Assembly (NCBI GenBank): GCA_022784465.1
Contig: JALFUR010000014.1
Coordinates: 1 to 64,000, forward strand
Origin: Christensenella sp.
Lineage (GTDB): Bacteria; Bacillota; Clostridia; Christensenellales; UBA3700
Direction of reading: 5' to 3'
Length of the DNA: 64,000 bases
The notes under the pieces were generated by a model, which saw only the letters and a program-made list of their open reading frames with translations, was not told the origin of the DNA and made no database searches. The position numbers and the translations under genes were made by a program. This document shows, one piece after another, positions 1-8,225 of the stretch (position 1 is its first letter; every line of letters begins with the position of its first letter).

Positions 1-2225
1 ATCTTTAAATATTGTCCATTAAATGCATTAAACACTTCTTCTGGCAATTCTATTATCTCATTAAATTCTTCATATGTATATAGCCCATATATGTTTATAT
101 CTTCTTCTATATTAATATATCTCATCGTATTTGCATCTATATCAAATATATTGGTAAATATTTCTGTATTACCCGGCATTGACAACATTCCATTTACGTA
201 ATAGCATAAATGTCCATATGTTACTGGCGAGTATACTCTTATATATTCTTCTTCTATATTGGCACTTATAAGTTGTAGATTTGTATTTCCTTTATTAAAA
301 TAATGTCCTATATAGTCCAAATAACTTTCTTCTGTAATATATACATATTTATTTAATGTCGCGTCAAAGAATCCGTGATCAGATATTACTTTAACTATTG
401 TTCCATCGCTAAATGTTAAGTTTATTACATTATATGTGTTTAATTCTTCGCTATCTATAAATAATATAGGCGCTGTAGAATAACATCCATTAAACATATC
501 CCATACTAGTAATGTCTCATTGCCTGTTAATTCCTCTACTCTTTTTGTTGTTCCATCAGCTAATGTTATTTGTGTTCCTTCTGAGATACATGAACCACTA
601 GATGAATTTACGTTCCATTTTGCATATAGCGTTCCATTTGGAGCTGAATACAAATCAGTATATGAAGTTCCAGAATAGTCTGAAGAAGTATACCATCCAT
701 CAAATGAATATCCACTTCTCGTTGGATTCGAAATTAGCCCTGCAGTATTTACATTTTGCAAGCTTGAGGAACTTTTATTAACAGATAATACTGAAGCTTT
801 ATCTGAAGTAAAAGTGCAATTATATATTGTAGGTATACCCGCATTCCATGAAGATTCTAATCCTGATGCGGTTTGCGATTTTTCTATATAAATCGTAGAA
901 ACATCTGTATCGTAAAACGCCCATGCTTCTATTTCTTGTATGTTTTCAGAAAGATATATTGTTCCATTTAGATTTGATGATTGAAAAGCTGAGAGCCCAA
1001 TATGAGTTAAAGAATTAGAAAATTCAAATCCATTTAAATAGCAATTATAAAATGCCGATTGTCCAATATAGGTTAACGATGATGTATCAAATGTAGACAA
1101 GTTTAATTTTGCTGGTCTAGTTGTTGCCAACGAATAATCCCCCACATATGTTATTCCGTTTGGCAAATACACTAAATAATCTGAACCCGCATAAAACACA
1201 CCTTCTTCTATTTGCGTAATTTTAGTATTCTGAGCAAAAATTGATGTAATATTTGTACAATTATAAAAACAATATTCTCCTATGCTTTCTATAGTATTCG
1301 GTAAAGTAATCATAGTAACTTGACTCTGATTTTGAAAAGCATAATCTCCCAAAGAGCATACTATTCTATCATTTAAATTACTAGGAATCGCAAAACTCCC
1401 TTCAACTTCTAATTTAACTCTTGTAATTTTTATTTTATCGCTATCTATATCTGCAGTTTCATATGCTACTTCTGTTTTCAACCCATCCATATTGCTCTCG
1501 GTTAATTCGTTTGTTTCACTAAATATTTTCATATGCCCAAAAGACACTTTATTCATTATTTTTTTAGCTAAATCCTCTTGCGATAAACTTCCAAAATTCA
1601 AGGCCAAATCACGCCCAATATTATTATACAAGTCCATTTCCAAGTCTAATTCATATAATGGATCCGTACTATCAGGTTCTGTTTCATGCGCATCTGCAAA
1701 TGCTTTTGCTAAATCAAAGCCTATCTCTTTCACCATCATAGCATTCCAACATGCATGCCTAAAAGCATCATGAGAGTTTCTCCAACCATTACTTGTGTAA
1801 TACTCTTGCGCTTTTGAAATTGCATAATTTTTACATTCATTTACTTTTATCGCTGCTATAGGATGTTGTAGTGCAAGATCTTGTTCTTCTTGAGTCAAGT
1901 CATTGAAATCATCATAATAACTTTTTGCATTATAATTGCTGTCTCTTCTCTGATTTCTAAGATACTCTGTTCTGCATTCTACATACATATTTTTTTTACA
2001 TTCAAAAGAAATACTTTCATCTTCAATAATATAGTTAATAGAATTATATATAGATAAATAATCTTCCCAATTAAGTCTATGTATTATTACATTAATTTCA
2101 TCTTTTTCGTTTTGAATTATTATATTGCAATTCTCTTCAGCGTATACTTTTTGTGAAATATTTATACACGAAAATCCTATGATTATAAATAAAAATAATA
2201 AAATGTTTGTTTTCAACCTTGTCAT
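1..2225 (-). CDS. Large secreted surface protein: HAxWN domain, BspA-type LRRs, InlB-type repeat, Hint domain (3' end beyond window)
   Basis: Reading the minus strand from the ATG at 2225, the frame stays open for 741 codons to the window edge, so the C-terminus is missing. AGAGGAG lies just upstream of the ATG. Residues 1-29 look like a signal peptide (KTN start, hydrophobic core, cleavage after VYA). Residues about 100-235 hold a helical domain with DAFRHACWN, FADAHE and MDLYNNIGR, which resembles the DUF6973 family as I remember it. Residues about 280-480 are BspA-like leucine-rich repeats (AFxN...LTxIG). Residues about 495-540 form one InlB/Listeria-Bacteroides-type repeat (FDGWYTS...LYAKWN). 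Cys546 opens a Hint/intein-like domain: CISEGT, then DGT..RVEEL, and later ISDHGFFD matching the usual TxxH block. This Cys would be the nucleophile for self-processing; the closing His-Asn block, if present, lies outside the window. The protein is probably exported and wall-exposed. Function is unknown. Confidence 0.85.
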   Translation of the reverse strand, partial: MTRLKTNILLFLFIIIGFSCINISQKVYAEENCNIIIQNEKDEINVIIHRLNWEDYLSIYNSINYIIEDESISFECKKNMYVECRTEYLRNQRRDSNYNAKSYYDDFNDLTQEEQDLALQHPIAAIKVNECKNYAISKAQEYYTSNGWRNSHDAFRHACWNAMMVKEIGFDLAKAFADAHETEPDSTDPLYELDLEMDLYNNIGRDLALNFGSLSQEDLAKKIMNKVSFGHMKIFSETNELTESNMDGLKTEVAYETADIDSDKIKITRVKLEVEGSFAIPSNLNDRIVCSLGDYAFQNQSQVTMITLPNTIESIGEYCFYNCTNITSIFAQNTKITQIEEGVFYAGSDYLVYLPNGITYVGDYSLATTRPAKLNLSTFDTSSLTYIGQSAFYNCYLNGFEFSNSLTHIGLSAFQSSNLNGTIYLSENIQEIEAWAFYDTDVSTIYIEKSQTASGLESSWNAGIPTIYNCTFTSDKASVLSVNKSSSSLQNVNTAGLISNPTRSGYSFDGWYTSSDYSGTSYTDLYSAPNGTLYAKWNVNSSSGSCISEGTQITLADGTTKRVEELTGNETLLVWDMFNGCYSTAPILFIDSEELNTYNVINLTFSDGTIVKVISDHGFFDATLNKYVYITEESYLDYIGHYFNKGNTNLQLISANIEEEYIRVYSPVTYGHLCYYVNGMLSMPGNTEIFTNIFDIDANTMRYINIEEDINIYGLYTYEEFNEIIELPEEVFNAFNGQYLK

Positions 2226-2278
2226 TTGTATCTCCTCTAGAAAATAATATTGTTTGTTTAATATGTACTTGTATAAAT

Positions 2279-2322
2279 ATTATATTAAACATGAAATATT
2301 TTGCGTGATACTCTTTGATACT
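2279..2322 (-). promoter_or_regulatory. Promoter with tandem AAAGTATCA-type operator for the Hint surface protein
   Basis: A minus-strand TATAAT lies at 2279-2284. Upstream, two copies of AGTATCA (TGATACT on the plus strand, 2306-2312 and 2316-2322) sit 10 bp apart, one helical turn. No good -35 hexamer is seen at the expected place, so the repeats occupy an activator-like position. The same pair occurs upstream of the XRE regulator gene at 4153-4172. The rest of 2226-2488 contains only this promoter, the gene's leader and the inverted repeat at 2413-2477. Confidence 0.55.
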
Positions 2323-2412
2323 TTTTAAAATAAGCACATATAAAATCCATAATAATTCATTTTAAAAACTTTGCTTTAAAAAAAATAAACCGAACAATAT
2401 ATTTATTCTAAT

Positions 2413-2477
2413 TTGAGCTTAACCCCAAAAGTTGGACTAAGAATAAACTTAGAAAAACTGGAGGGGGTAAGCTCAAT
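2413..2477. repeat. 65-bp imperfect inverted repeat, MITE-like or IS3-family end remnant
   Basis: The left arm TTGAGCTTAACCCC pairs with the right arm ending GGTAAGCTCAA. Nested inner arms AGTT/AACT and CTAAG/CTTAG continue the hairpin. The inner CCCCAAAAGTTGGACTAA resembles terminal repeats of IS3/IS150-type elements as remembered. It has no coding capacity. It lies just after the 125-aa gene and could alternatively act as a weak terminator, although no T-run follows. Confidence 0.45.
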
Positions 2478-2488
2478 TCTTTTTAAAA

Positions 2489-2866
2489 CTATTTTCTCTT
2501 ATATTTTTTAACTAATATTTCTTCAGTGTAGTTATTCTTATAATCCGCTGGATAATACACTGTTAAAATTTTTTCTTCTTCATTATATTCAAACTTTATT
2601 AATTCTTTATCGTTAGAAAAATATAAGCCATCATTTTTCTCGACTATTTCATATTGAGAATATAAGTAAGTACACTCTGAATCTATAATCCACCTATACT
2701 CACTGCTTGTTTCTATAATTGAATCATTTTCATATAAAGAATATACTCCATATGGGATTCCATTATTCTTTTTAAAAAAATTATTAGTAAATAATACTAT
2801 TAATGTCACAGATAATATAACAACAGTAATTAAAACTAGTAATTTAATAATTGTTTTTTGTTTCAT
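2489..2866 (-). CDS. Small membrane-anchored protein, unknown function
   Basis: This 125-residue protein has one N-terminal transmembrane helix (residues about 8-29) followed by a soluble, acidic and aromatic domain of about 95 residues that should face outward. There is no lipobox cysteine, so the helix probably stays as an anchor. AGGAG precedes the ATG. The start overlaps the end of the upstream 166-aa gene by 23 bp, indicating coupled translation in the XRE operon. I do not recognise a family; the beta-rich C-terminal half (LYFSNDKELIKFEY...ILTVYYP) suggests a small sandwich or barrel domain. Confidence 0.7.
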   Translation of the reverse strand: MKQKTIIKLLVLITVVILSVTLIVLFTNNFFKKNNGIPYGVYSLYENDSIIETSSEYRWIIDSECTYLYSQYEIVEKNDGLYFSNDKELIKFEYNEEEKILTVYYPADYKNNYTEEILVKKYKRK

Positions 2867-3344
2867 ATCTGTTTTTCTTCTCCTTTATTAAAACAAAAAT
2901 GATATATATTAAAACATCTAATAACATCACAATTAAAGAAACTAAATATTGGCTAATATAAATAGAAATATGTTCCGCAATCCTACTAAATGTTATGTTT
3001 TCCAAGATTCTATCAATTGTTAATATTCCAGGATAATGGTATAAAGTAACATAGTAATTAACACCAAATTTTATCGTATTAATAAAATATGGAAAAATAC
3101 GAACTAACGCAATTACATATATGGATAAATATAATATGAATGGAATTATAATATTTATTAAAGCTGTTTTATTATTTTTAAACAAATAAACGCCCAAGAT
3201 AATAAATGTTAATATAAGAAACATTTCTTCAATTGTAACAAACAAAACCGCGTGTCTTGTAATAACACAAACAATAAATTCTATTAAAGAAATAATTAAT
3301 ATACATACGTTCAAAAATATTCTATTTTTAATATCTTTCATCAT
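2844..3344 (-). CDS. Four-helix integral membrane protein, unknown function
   Basis: This 166-residue, very hydrophobic protein has four predicted membrane helices (about 8-28, 36-56, 62-84 and 128-152) and a basic C-terminal tail. It starts 3 bp after the XRE regulator gene with GAGGAA as ribosome binding site, and overlaps the next gene. Operon position suggests that it works with the membrane-bound regulator, for example as a sensor partner or immunity-type protein, but this is inference. No family recognised. Confidence 0.7.
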   Translation of the reverse strand: MMKDIKNRIFLNVCILIISLIEFIVCVITRHAVLFVTIEEMFLILTFIILGVYLFKNNKTALINIIIPFILYLSIYVIALVRIFPYFINTIKFGVNYYVTLYHYPGILTIDRILENITFSRIAEHISIYISQYLVSLIVMLLDVLIYIIFVLIKEKKNRYETKNNY

Positions 3345-3347
3345 AGA

Positions 3348-4109
3348 TTATTCCTCAAATTCAACAGTATACTCAAACAAATAGTTTGAATCATTTTTAG
3401 GATTAATATAATCTGTTCCCAATCTTATATACATGTATAAATTAAACGAAATATTTATAACATAGAATTTGTTTATATCATTTTTTAATGTATAAATAAA
3501 TGCTGTACTTTCTGAATCTAAATAATAACTACTTAGTTCGTCAGAATGTTTTAAAATGTATTTTTTATTTATATCATCAATGTCTGCTAAATAAAATATT
3601 TCGTCTACTTTTGGATTACATTGCAAATACATAAATACATAATTAGCATATTTTTCAAAATCAGATTGATCTTTATTATCATACATTATTTCTAATTTAC
3701 TTTTGTTAGAATACATTCCGTCATCGTAAATTATCATATCTTCAATCCCCCACTCTTTACGAACAGATCTTGAAAAAACATCTTTATTTTGCATTTCTCC
3801 ATGATAAAAATACATTAGTAAATAATAAACAATAATAATCAACAGCAAAACTGATATTGTCAAAATATTTAATATTGTTTTTTTCTTCGAAATTGTTTTG
3901 GATTGAGCTTCTATATCGGAATATCCGAATAAATCCTCTTCTTTACAATTATAAATAGCACAAATTCTATTTATATATTCACTTGTTGGCACAGCTCTTC
4001 CTTGTTCCCATTTGGCAATCAAAGAACGAGATACAAACAGTTGTTTTCCTGCCTCTTCTTGTGTCAAGCCATTTCTTATTCTTTGTTCTTTTAATTTTTC
4101 ATTTAACAT
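3348..4109 (-). CDS. Membrane-bound XRE-family transcriptional regulator
   Basis: Residues 5-60 form a Cro/CI-type helix-turn-helix (LKEQRIRNGLTQEEAGKQLFVSRSLIAKWEQGR), the hallmark of HTH_3 regulators. A linker leads to one transmembrane helix (about 78-100), then an extracytoplasmic domain of about 150 residues with no recognised family. This layout suggests a one-component regulator that senses something outside the membrane. The ATG has no Shine-Dalgarno sequence but a TATAAT lies 6 nt upstream, so the mRNA is probably leaderless. It heads an operon with two small membrane proteins. The tandem motif in its promoter recurs at the Hint surface-protein gene, the likely target. Confidence 0.85.
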   Translation of the reverse strand: MLNEKLKEQRIRNGLTQEEAGKQLFVSRSLIAKWEQGRAVPTSEYINRICAIYNCKEEDLFGYSDIEAQSKTISKKKTILNILTISVLLLIIIVYYLLMYFYHGEMQNKDVFSRSVRKEWGIEDMIIYDDGMYSNKSKLEIMYDNKDQSDFEKYANYVFMYLQCNPKVDEIFYLADIDDINKKYILKHSDELSSYYLDSESTAFIYTLKNDINKFYVINISFNLYMYIRLGTDYINPKNDSNYLFEYTVEFEE

Positions 4110-4115
4110 GTTTTT

Positions 4116-4172
4116 ATTATATCAAACAAAAAATTTTTACTATATTTTTTCATGATACTTTCGTGATACTTT
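4116..4172 (-). promoter_or_regulatory. Promoter of the XRE operon: extended -10 plus tandem AAAGTATCA motif
   Basis: On the minus strand TGATATAAT is an extended -10 (hexamer at 4116-4121), ending 6 nt before the ATG at 4109, which puts transcription start at about the A of ATG. Two TGATACT copies (plus-strand sense) at 4153-4159 and 4164-4170 are 11 bp apart. They share the flank TTTAAAAATAAG with the 2306-2334 copy. Likely autoregulatory operator. Confidence 0.6.
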
Positions 4173-4216
4173 AAAAATAAGTATTAAAATACTGCTTAAA
4201 ATGTAAAAAAAATTTA

Positions 4217-4936
4217 TTATTCTATTATATTATTAATAGATTTATTCAAATAATCTTGTAATATTTTTAATTTTTCTTCATCTAATGGAGATGTATTTTT
4301 AAGTGGATTTGTAATATTTAATTTTTCATATTTGAAAAATCCCATATCGTGAAATGCAAGTAATTCCCATTTTTTTACATTGCTAGACAATTTTATTGCT
4401 TCACAATATTTATCTATATCTTCTTTTGTGTCATTTATACCAGGGACAATAACAGTTCTTAGCCAGCATGACTTATTTGTTTCAACTAAATAGTTATAAA
4501 AGCGCATTGTCTTTGACATATCTTTACCTGTGTATTTCAAATATGTTTCATCGTTATAGAATTTTATATCAAGTATTACACTTGAAGAATTGTCTATTGC
4601 TTTTTTTACGCTATCAGTTAAATCAACACATCCAGAAGTATCTAAAACATAATTTATGTTTTCTTTTACTAAATGTTCATTAATTTCATTAATAAAATCA
4701 GCGCTAAGTAATGGTTCTCCACCCGAAAATGTTACACCGCCATTCTCCCCAAAATATGGTTTATATCTTTTAATCTTTTTAAATAATTCTTCTGCAGAAA
4801 AATCCTTACCTGCTCTAATCCAAGTATCTGGATTATGGCAATATACACATCGTAACGGACAACCCGTCAAATATACTGCATATCTAATGCCGTCTCCATC
4901 TAAAGCAGCTAAGGACTCAACAGAATGTATAATCAT
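4217..4936 (-). CDS. pflA: Pyruvate formate-lyase activating enzyme (radical SAM)
   Basis: This enzyme abstracts hydrogen from the glycyl-radical site of PflB using S-adenosylmethionine and a [4Fe-4S] cluster, in the cytoplasm. The cluster ligands are Cys26, Cys30 and Cys33 (GCPLRCVYCHNP), followed by the GGE motif (VTFSGGEPL) of SAM binding. The length, 239 residues, is normal for PflA (about 245). The ATG overlaps the pflB stop in TAATG and has no separate Shine-Dalgarno sequence, so it should be translationally coupled to pflB. Expression therefore follows the ZTP riboswitch upstream of pflB. Confidence 0.96.
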   Translation of the reverse strand: MIIHSVESLAALDGDGIRYAVYLTGCPLRCVYCHNPDTWIRAGKDFSAEELFKKIKRYKPYFGENGGVTFSGGEPLLSADFINEINEHLVKENINYVLDTSGCVDLTDSVKKAIDNSSSVILDIKFYNDETYLKYTGKDMSKTMRFYNYLVETNKSCWLRTVIVPGINDTKEDIDKYCEAIKLSSNVKKWELLAFHDMGFFKYEKLNITNPLKNTSPLDEEKLKILQDYLNKSINNIIE

Positions 4937-7161
4937 TAGAATTTAGAGTGGAAAGTTCTTGAAATAACTTCCTTCTTTTGCTCTAAAGACAACTTATTAA
5001 AGTTTACTGCATATCCACTTACCCTAATTGTTAAATTTGGATATTTTAGTGGATCATTCATAGCTTCAATTAATTTATCTCTATTTAATACATTAACATT
5101 TAAATGGTGTGCATCTTGTGCGAAATATCCATTTAAAATTCCAACTAATTTACCAATTTGATCTTTCTTCTCTTTTCCAAGAGTATTTGGAGTAATTGAG
5201 AATGTATTTGAAATACCATCTTGACAACAATCGTAACAAATTTTAGCAACTGAATTTAAACTAGCCAAAGCTCCTTCACTATCTCTTCCATGCATTGGAT
5301 TTGCTCCAGGAGCAAATGGTTCTCCAGCTTTTCTTCCATCTGGAGTAGCACCAGTTTTTTTACCATACATAACATTAGATGTGATTGTTAACAATGATAA
5401 TGTATGTTTTGCACCACGATAAGTTTTTGTCTTACATAATTCATTATAGAAAAATTCTGATACCCACTTTGCTATTTCATCAACTCTATCGTCATCATTT
5501 CCATATTTAGGAAAATCGCCTTCTCTCTTGAAATCAGAAATTATTCCTCTTTCGTCCTTTATTGGAGTTACTTTAGAATATTTAATAGCGCTTAAACTAT
5601 CTACCAAAACACTGAATCCAGAAATACCAAAGGCCATTAATCTTTCAACATTTGTATCGTGAAGCGACATCATTAATCTTTCATAAGCATATCTATCATG
5701 CATATAGTGGATTACATTCATTGTATTTACATATAATTTAGCCATCCATGAAGCATATGTTTTAAAAGCCTCAACAACATCATCATAATTTAGTACTTTT
5801 TCTTCAAATACTTTTCCTTCAGGAGCTACTTGTACACCATGAATTTCATCTTTACCGCCATTTAATGCCATTAATAGAACTTTTGCCAAATTGCATCTAG
5901 CACCAAAATATTGCATTTGTTTTCCAACTTTCATTGCAGATACGCAACAAGCTATAGCATAATCGTCTCCATATACTTCTCTCATTACATCGTCATTTTC
6001 ATATTGAATAGAGTCTGTATCAATTGAAACTTGAGCACAGAAACGTTTAAATGGTTCTGGCAATTTTTCTGACCATAATATTGTTATATTTGGTTCTGCA
6101 CTTGGTCCTAAATTATATAAAGTTTGTAACATTCTAAAACTTGTTTTAGTCAACAAAGCTCTACCATCTAAAGAAATACCTCCTTCTGATGTTGTTACCC
6201 ATGTTGGATCTCCTGCAAATAATTCGTTATATTCTTGAGTTCTTAAATGTCTTACAAGTCTCAATTTAACTACTAAATCGTCAATAAGTTCTTGAGCCTC
6301 AGATTCTGTCAATGTTCCTTCATTTAAATCTCTTTGAATATATACATCTAAAAATGTTGTGATTCTTCCTATACTGTTTGCGGCTCCATTTTGTTCTTTA
6401 ACAGCACCTAAATATCCAAAATATAACCATTGTATAGCTTCTTTTGCATTTTGAGCAGGTTTAGAAATGTCGCAACCATATTTTTCTGCTAATAATTTTA
6501 ATTGATTCATAAATGATATTTGTCTTGCTAAATCTTCAAGCATATGAATGTTTTCTTCACTCATATCATTTAATCCCAATTTATTCTTATCTTGTTTCTT
6601 TTGTTCAATAAGATAATCCATTCCATACAAAGCAATTCTTCTGTAATCTCCAATTATTCTTCCTCTACCATAAGCATCAGGAAGCCCTGTTAAAATGCCA
6701 CAGTGTCTTGCTTTTTTCATATCATCTGTATATGCGCTAAATACAGCATCATTATGAGTTGTTCTATATTTAAACTCATCTTTTACTTTATCGCTCATTT
6801 GATAGCCATAAGCTTTACAAGCTTGTTCAGCCATTCTTATTCCACCAAAAGGGCTTATTGCTCTTTTTAAAGGTGCATCTGTTTGTAAGCCTACAATAAT
6901 GTCATCTTCTTTAATAACATATCCTGGATCAAATGCTAAAATAGTTTGAACAGTCTCAGTATCTACGTCTAGTACTCCGCCTTTTTCATATTCTTCACGC
7001 AATAATTCTTGCAATCTATTTGAAACTCTTTTTGTTCTTTCTGTTGGACCTTGCAAAAAACTTGCATCCCCATCATAAGGAGTATAATTTAAATTAATAA
7101 AATCTCTTACATTAATTGAATTATTCCATTCCCCTTTAACAAAGCTTCTCCATGCTTCCAT
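4936..7161 (-). CDS. pflB: Pyruvate formate-lyase (formate C-acetyltransferase)
   Basis: PflB converts pyruvate and CoA to acetyl-CoA and formate under anaerobic conditions. The catalytic cysteine pair is visible as [11 protein letters not shown] at residues 405-406. The glycyl-radical site RVSGYAVNF lies 26 residues from the C-terminus, near Gly716. I place the start at the ATG at 7161 ([12 protein letters not shown]), not at 7197, because GGAGG lies 9 nt upstream and the result, 741 residues, fits the family (about 740-760). Transcription is governed by a ZTP riboswitch and terminator in the leader. pflA follows directly. Confidence 0.96.
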   Translation of the reverse strand: MEAWRSFVKGEWNNSINVRDFINLNYTPYDGDASFLQGPTERTKRVSNRLQELLREEYEKGGVLDVDTETVQTILAFDPGYVIKEDDIIVGLQTDAPLKRAISPFGGIRMAEQACKAYGYQMSDKVKDEFKYRTTHNDAVFSAYTDDMKKARHCGILTGLPDAYGRGRIIGDYRRIALYGMDYLIEQKKQDKNKLGLNDMSEENIHMLEDLARQISFMNQLKLLAEKYGCDISKPAQNAKEAIQWLYFGYLGAVKEQNGAANSIGRITTFLDVYIQRDLNEGTLTESEAQELIDDLVVKLRLVRHLRTQEYNELFAGDPTWVTTSEGGISLDGRALLTKTSFRMLQTLYNLGPSAEPNITILWSEKLPEPFKRFCAQVSIDTDSIQYENDDVMREVYGDDYAIACCVSAMKVGKQMQYFGARCNLAKVLLMALNGGKDEIHGVQVAPEGKVFEEKVLNYDDVVEAFKTYASWMAKLYVNTMNVIHYMHDRYAYERLMMSLHDTNVERLMAFGISGFSVLVDSLSAIKYSKVTPIKDERGIISDFKREGDFPKYGNDDDRVDEIAKWVSEFFYNELCKTKTYRGAKHTLSLLTITSNVMYGKKTGATPDGRKAGEPFAPGANPMHGRDSEGALASLNSVAKICYDCCQDGISNTFSITPNTLGKEKKDQIGKLVGILNGYFAQDAHHLNVNVLNRDKLIEAMNDPLKYPNLTIRVSGYAVNFNKLSLEQKKEVISRTFHSKF

Positions 7162-7181
7162 TTGCTTTTTCCTCCTATAAT

Positions 7182-7217
7182 AAAAAAATCTGGACACATA
7201 TATTATGTATGCCCAGA
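7182..7217 (-). terminator. Intrinsic terminator of the pflB riboswitch expression platform
   Basis: On the minus strand the stem TCTGGGCATACAT / ATGTGTCCAGA (with one bulge) is followed at once by seven Ts. Its 5' arm includes the CUGGGC that is the conserved 3' element of the riboswitch. Ligand binding should therefore prevent the terminator from forming, making an ON switch. Confidence 0.85.
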
Positions 7218-7281
7218 CGGTCGACTATCCATACTTGTGCTCCTTGTGGTAAACTCCACCTATCCGTCAGTAACACAAGCG
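7207..7281 (-). promoter_or_regulatory. ZTP riboswitch (pfl motif) upstream of pflB
   Basis: The minus-strand RNA shows the features of the pfl motif: an outer stem CUUGUG/CACAAG, UUACUGACGG in the junction, a hairpin AGGUGGAGUUUACCACA, AAGGAGC, then a variable linker and the conserved CCGUCUGGGCAU end. ZTP/ZMP riboswitches sense 10-formyl-THF shortage and turn on one-carbon and purine genes. The terminator at 7182-7217 overlaps the 3' conserved element. Known family associations include fhs, purH, glyA and pyruvate formate-lyase. Confidence 0.88.
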
Positions 7282-7399
7282 CTATTTGCTTCAATTAAAT
7301 ATTAGCATAAACTATTTAATTCTCCTAACATTTTTTATCAAATAAATATTTTTTTCATGTTGACATCTATCATTTCATGTTTCATAATAATTTTAATCA

Positions 7400-7521
7400 A
7401 TATTTCTTGAGGCGAGGTGTAATTCCTCACCGGTGGTATAGTCCACAAACGTTGTAAATTTTTTATGCAACGCCGAATTAGTGAAATTCTAATACCGACA
7501 GTATAGTCTGGATGAGAAAGG
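7400..7521 (+). promoter_or_regulatory. FMN riboswitch (RFN element) upstream of ribU
   Basis: The hallmark segments occur in order: GAGGCGAGGTGTAATTCCTC, ACCGGTGGTATAGTCCAC, a variable CGTTG...CAACG hairpin, CCGAATTAGTGAAATTCTAA, TACCGACAGTATAGTCTGGATGAGA. There is no T-rich terminator between the element and the gene. The P1 3' side (AGAAAGGA) is also the ribosome binding site, so control is probably by sequestering it when FMN is bound. Confidence 0.95.
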
Positions 7522-7531
7522 AATGAATATT

Positions 7532-8158
7532 ATGAAAGTATCACGTACTCGCTACATTTCTTGTGTAGCAATTCTATCAGCAATTTCAACAGTTTTAATG
7601 TATTTGGATTTTGCAATACCACAAATTATTCCTAATTTTGTAAAAATGGATTTTTCTGAACTACCTGCTCTATTAGCATCTTTTGCACTTGGGCCTGTTG
7701 CTGGAGTTTTAGTTTGTTTAGTTAAAAATCTATTTCATCTAATAGGAACAACAACAGGTGGCGTAGGAGAACTTGCAAACTTTTTAATTGGTGCATGTTT
7801 TGTCTTTACAGCCGGAATGATTTATAAATACAAAAAAACAAGATTAGGCGCTGTAATTGCAGCTATTGTAGGTTCAATTCTTATGGGCCTTACATCTTAT
7901 CCTATTAACTTGTTTATTACTTATCCATTCTATTACAACTTCTTGCCAAAAGAAGTAATAATATCTATGTATCAAGTATTGTTGCCTTCTGTTGATTCTA
8001 TTGAAAAAAGTTTAATTATCTTCAATACTCCATTTACAATTTTAAAAGGTCTATTAAATGCTATTTTAACATTTTTAATTTACAAGCCTTTATCTCCTAT
8101 TATCAAAGGATATAATAAAGTAGATAACAAAAAGGAAATTTTATCTAACGACAAATAA
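7532..8158 (+). CDS. ribU: Riboflavin ECF transporter S component
   Basis: RibU is the substrate-binding membrane subunit of an energy-coupling-factor transporter; it works with shared EcfA/A'/T subunits encoded elsewhere. The roughly 208-residue protein has about six hydrophobic helices and the family pattern ISAISTVLMYLDFAIPQIIPNFVKMDFSELPALLASFALGP near the N-terminus. The FMN riboswitch directly upstream strongly supports riboflavin as substrate. I chose the ATG at 7532 over the one at 7523 because AAAGGA sits 9 nt before it but only 1 nt before the earlier one. Confidence 0.93.
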   Translation: MKVSRTRYISCVAILSAISTVLMYLDFAIPQIIPNFVKMDFSELPALLASFALGPVAGVLVCLVKNLFHLIGTTTGGVGELANFLIGACFVFTAGMIYKYKKTRLGAVIAAIVGSILMGLTSYPINLFITYPFYYNFLPKEVIISMYQVLLPSVDSIEKSLIIFNTPFTILKGLLNAILTFLIYKPLSPIIKGYNKVDNKKEILSNDK

Positions 8159-8171
8159 GTTTGACAAAAAC

Positions 8172-8210
8172 AAAAAAAGCCCTCAAAGCGTAAAACCTTG
8201 AAGGCATTTT
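8172..8210 (-). terminator. Intrinsic terminator after the M20/membrane-protein operon, possibly bidirectional
   Basis: A hairpin with arms GCCCTCAA / TTGAAGGC is followed on the minus strand by seven Ts, closing the operon that ends at 8226. On the plus strand it is followed by a shorter ATTTT, so it may also stop ribU transcription. Confidence 0.8.
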
Positions 8211-8225
8211 GTTTGTATATTTATA

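Noticed and set aside
1492-1773. 93-codon plus-strand frame inside the Hint protein gene
   Set aside because: Antisense to a clear protein with recognisable domains; no ribosome binding site.
2137-2337. 66-codon minus-strand frame upstream of the Hint protein
   Set aside because: It overlaps the signal-peptide region of the larger frame in another phase and covers that gene's promoter and operator.
7162-7197. Upstream extension of pflB to 7197
   Set aside because: The extra 12 codons read through the terminator T-run of the riboswitch, are lysine/arginine-rich and unlike PflB; the GGAGG supports 7161.
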